From contig JBGTHB010000081.1 of assembly GCA_041746415.1 (NCBI GenBank), positions 1 through 6,625 on the forward strand: 6,625 nucleotides of DNA, written 5' to 3'. The DNA is from JBGTHB01 sp041746415 (lineage in GTDB: Bacteria; Pseudomonadota; Gammaproteobacteria; Coxiellales; Coxiellaceae). The notes under the pieces are model-generated. The model had not been told where the DNA came from. It saw only the letters and a program-made list of their open reading frames with translations, and made no database searches. Positions 5,005 to 6,625 of the stretch are shown here, in pieces; position 1 is the stretch's first letter, and each line of letters starts with the position of its first letter. The position numbers and the translations under genes were made by a program.

Positions 5005-5976
5005 TCAAGTTGATAATGTCATAGCGGCTTGTTGGTTAAGCGCTTGCGTTACCACTTTCACGCCTTTATGTTGGGCGCCGGCGTTTTCGGATAAATAACG
5101 ACGCCATAAGCGCCCCCCTGCTTCACCGTGAAATAAACCAATTAATGGTCGGATCAAATGCCGTAATGGCACGCCTTGGGACAATTGCGCCTGCATATAA
5201 GGCAAATAGCTTTCCACCACCGCTGCTGTCGCCACTGGCTGCCCGCCGACTAAGGTGGCTAACAGCATTGGTGTAGCATAAGCCGCTCGACCGATCATAA
5301 CGCCATCCACATGCTGCAAATGTTGCGTCACAGCAGCGGCTGTTTTAATGCCACCATTAATAATGATTTCAAGTTGTGGAAAATCGCGTTTTAGTTGATA
5401 CACCACCTCGTAATGCAAAGGTGGAATTTCACGATTTTCACGGGGCGATAAACCTTTTAACCACGCTTTGCGTGCGTGCACACTAAAGCTGTTACAGCCA
5501 GCTTGTTTGACTGTCTCAACAAAACCACACAATAATTCATAGCTGTCTTGATCATCCACACCAATGCGTGTTTTGACGGTAATAGGCAGCTTTACGACGT
5601 TGCTCATCGCAGCGACACACTCTGCCACTAACTGTGGTTCTTTCATCAAGCACGCCCCAAATCGCCCCGCCTGTACCCGATCACTTGGACAGCCGACATT
5701 TAAATTAATTTCGTCATAACCAAATTGTTCGCCGACTTTTGCAGCAAGCGTAAGTTGCGCAATATCACTGCCACCTAACTGCAAAGCAAGCGGTGTTTCA
5801 GTGTTATTAAAGCTGAGTAAGCGTTGACGATCACCATGCACAATTGCCGCCGCCGTAACCATCTCACTGTAAAGCAAAATAGTAGGATGGATTAAGCGCG
5901 CCAAATAGCGAAAATGGCGATCGGTGCAATCCATCATGGGAGCAACGGATAATTGTCGATTAAGAGGAGTTGGCAT
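5005..5976 (-). CDS. dusA: tRNA-dihydrouridine(20/20a) synthase DusA
   Basis: FMN- and NADPH-dependent reduction of U20 and U20a in the tRNA D-loop, in the cytoplasm. The protein is 323 residues, full length. The N-terminal TIM barrel shows VAPMMDCTDRH (11-21), LQLGGS, INLNVGCPSDRVQ with catalytic Cys96, TVKTRIG (Lys135), VHARKAWLKGLSP (His167) and INGGI / MIGRAAY for FMN phosphate binding. The phrase HARKAWLKGLSPRENREIPPL marks the DusA subgroup rather than DusB or DusC. The usual DWTDRH is DCTDRH here. The C-terminal helical part (about 250-323) has the normal RRYLSEN. The ATG at 5974-5976 overlaps the purF TAA by one base (TAATG) with only weak GAAG upstream, so translational coupling is likely. 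Its TGA (5005-5007) abuts the rpmE stop with no terminator room. Confidence 0.97.
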   Translation of the reverse strand: MPTPLNRQLSVAPMMDCTDRHFRYLARLIHPTILLYSEMVTAAAIVHGDRQRLLSFNNTETPLALQLGGSDIAQLTLAAKVGEQFGYDEINLNVGCPSDRVQAGRFGACLMKEPQLVAECVAAMSNVVKLPITVKTRIGVDDQDSYELLCGFVETVKQAGCNSFSVHARKAWLKGLSPRENREIPPLHYEVVYQLKRDFPQLEIIINGGIKTAAAVTQHLQHVDGVMIGRAAYATPMLLATLVGGQPVATAAVVESYLPYMQAQLSQGVPLRHLIRPLIGLFHGEAGGRLWRRYLSENAGAQHKGVKVVTQALNQQAAMTLST

Positions 5977-6625
5977 TAGTCTTCGCGTTCGTGCAGCTTA
6001 TTCATGGCCGCATCATTGCGCTGGCTGGCGATACCGTCCAAATATCGCTGATCAATCTGACCCGCAATATAATCACCAGTAAATATGGAATCTTCAAAAC
6101 GCGTTATCGCTTTATGACCAGGCAAAATAGCCGCATTAATGGCTTTCACCACCGCAGTTAAATCCTGAAAAATAACGCCGTCAGCACCAATTATTTGCGT
6201 AATTTCGGCGTCACTGCGGTCGTGCGCGACCAATTCATTTACCGTTGGCATATCTATGCCATATACATTTGGGTAGCGCACCTGTGGTGCCGCTGAAGCA
6301 AAAAATACTTTTTTAGCCCCAGCGTCACGCGCCATTTGAATAATTTCTTTTGACGTTGTGCCACGTACAATTGAATCATCAACCAGCAACACATTTTTGC
6401 CGTCGAATTCTTGTTTAATAGCATTTAATTTTAAGCGCACTGAATTACGGCGATTGGCCTGTCCCGGCATAATAAACGTCCGTCCAATATAACGGTTTTT
6501 AATAAACCCTTCTGAATAATGCGCATCCAATTCTTTAGCTAAAGCAACGGCGTAAACGCGACTGGTGTCGGGCACAGGAATCACTACGTCAATCGGTGCT
6601 GAAAACGGTTGCGCCTGTATTTTTT
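5976..6625 (-). CDS. purF: Amidophosphoribosyltransferase, C-terminal part (5' partial)
   Basis: First committed step of purine synthesis: glutamine plus PRPP gives 5-phosphoribosylamine. The last 215 codons are visible and the frame is open to the right edge, so the start and the N-terminal glutaminase domain (catalytic Cys) lie outside. A GTG at 6582-6584 is an internal valine of DVVIPVPDTSR, not a start. Visible phosphoribosyltransferase features are VPDTSR, FIKNRYIGRTFIMPGQ, the PRPP loop VLLVDDSIVRGTT (bases 6354-6392), SAAPQVRYPNVYGIDMP and QIIGADGVIFQDL. The C-terminal tail is typical in length. The order purF-dusA with a TAATG overlap suggests one transcript. Confidence 0.97.
   Translation of the reverse strand, partial: KIQAQPFSAPIDVVIPVPDTSRVYAVALAKELDAHYSEGFIKNRYIGRTFIMPGQANRRNSVRLKLNAIKQEFDGKNVLLVDDSIVRGTTSKEIIQMARDAGAKKVFFASAAPQVRYPNVYGIDMPTVNELVAHDRSDAEITQIIGADGVIFQDLTAVVKAINAAILPGHKAITRFEDSIFTGDYIAGQIDQRYLDGIASQRNDAAMNKLHERED

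Noticed and set aside
5970..6161. 63-codon plus-strand frame over the purF-dusA junction
   Set aside because: It is antisense to the conserved PurF C-terminus.

Overview
The window looks like chromosomal DNA of a gammaproteobacterium. PurF, DusA (U20-type) and zinc-type L31 are all of the gammaproteobacterial kind. Several features suggest a host-associated lineage, possibly Legionellales or Coxiellaceae-like: a large eukaryote-style histone deacetylase (HDAC) protein, a histone H1-like lysine-rich protein, a short protein whose C-terminus resembles an E-block secretion signal, and degenerate palindromic repeats. The taxon is an inference; no marker here fixes it.

Layout, left to right. Bases 1-2166 (+) hold most of an HDAC-family protein. 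Its frame is open to the left edge, so the N-terminus lies outside the window. It has Pro/Thr-rich linkers and an unassigned C-terminal region of about 240 residues. Facing it is a 101-residue H1-like DNA-binding protein (2231-2536, -), with its own terminator at 2185-2210 and an extended -10 promoter at 2575-2583. Next on the minus strand come an alpha/beta hydrolase (2758-3540), which matches only the hydrolase half of the familiar hydrolase-OsmC fusion, and an unrecognised AT-rich gene (3624-4289).

The gene-free stretch 4290-4773 is not empty. It contains a 321-bp MITE-like element (4353-4673) with perfect 13-bp terminal inverted repeats and a perfect 9-bp target duplication. Inside the element are three copies, one of them inverted, of a GC-rich repeat. 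To its right lies a likely rpmE promoter (4709-4737). rpmE (4774-5004, +) ends at the base next to the last base of dusA (5005-5976, -). dusA overlaps the stop codon of purF (5976 to beyond 6625, -) by one base.

The right side is housekeeping: purine synthesis, tRNA modification and a ribosomal protein. The left side is accessory. The most interesting point is the tail-to-tail pairing of a deacetylase with a lysine-rich histone-like protein. Two readings are possible: an exported enzyme acting on host chromatin, or an enzyme acting on the bacterium's own basic nucleoid protein. The sequence alone cannot decide between them.
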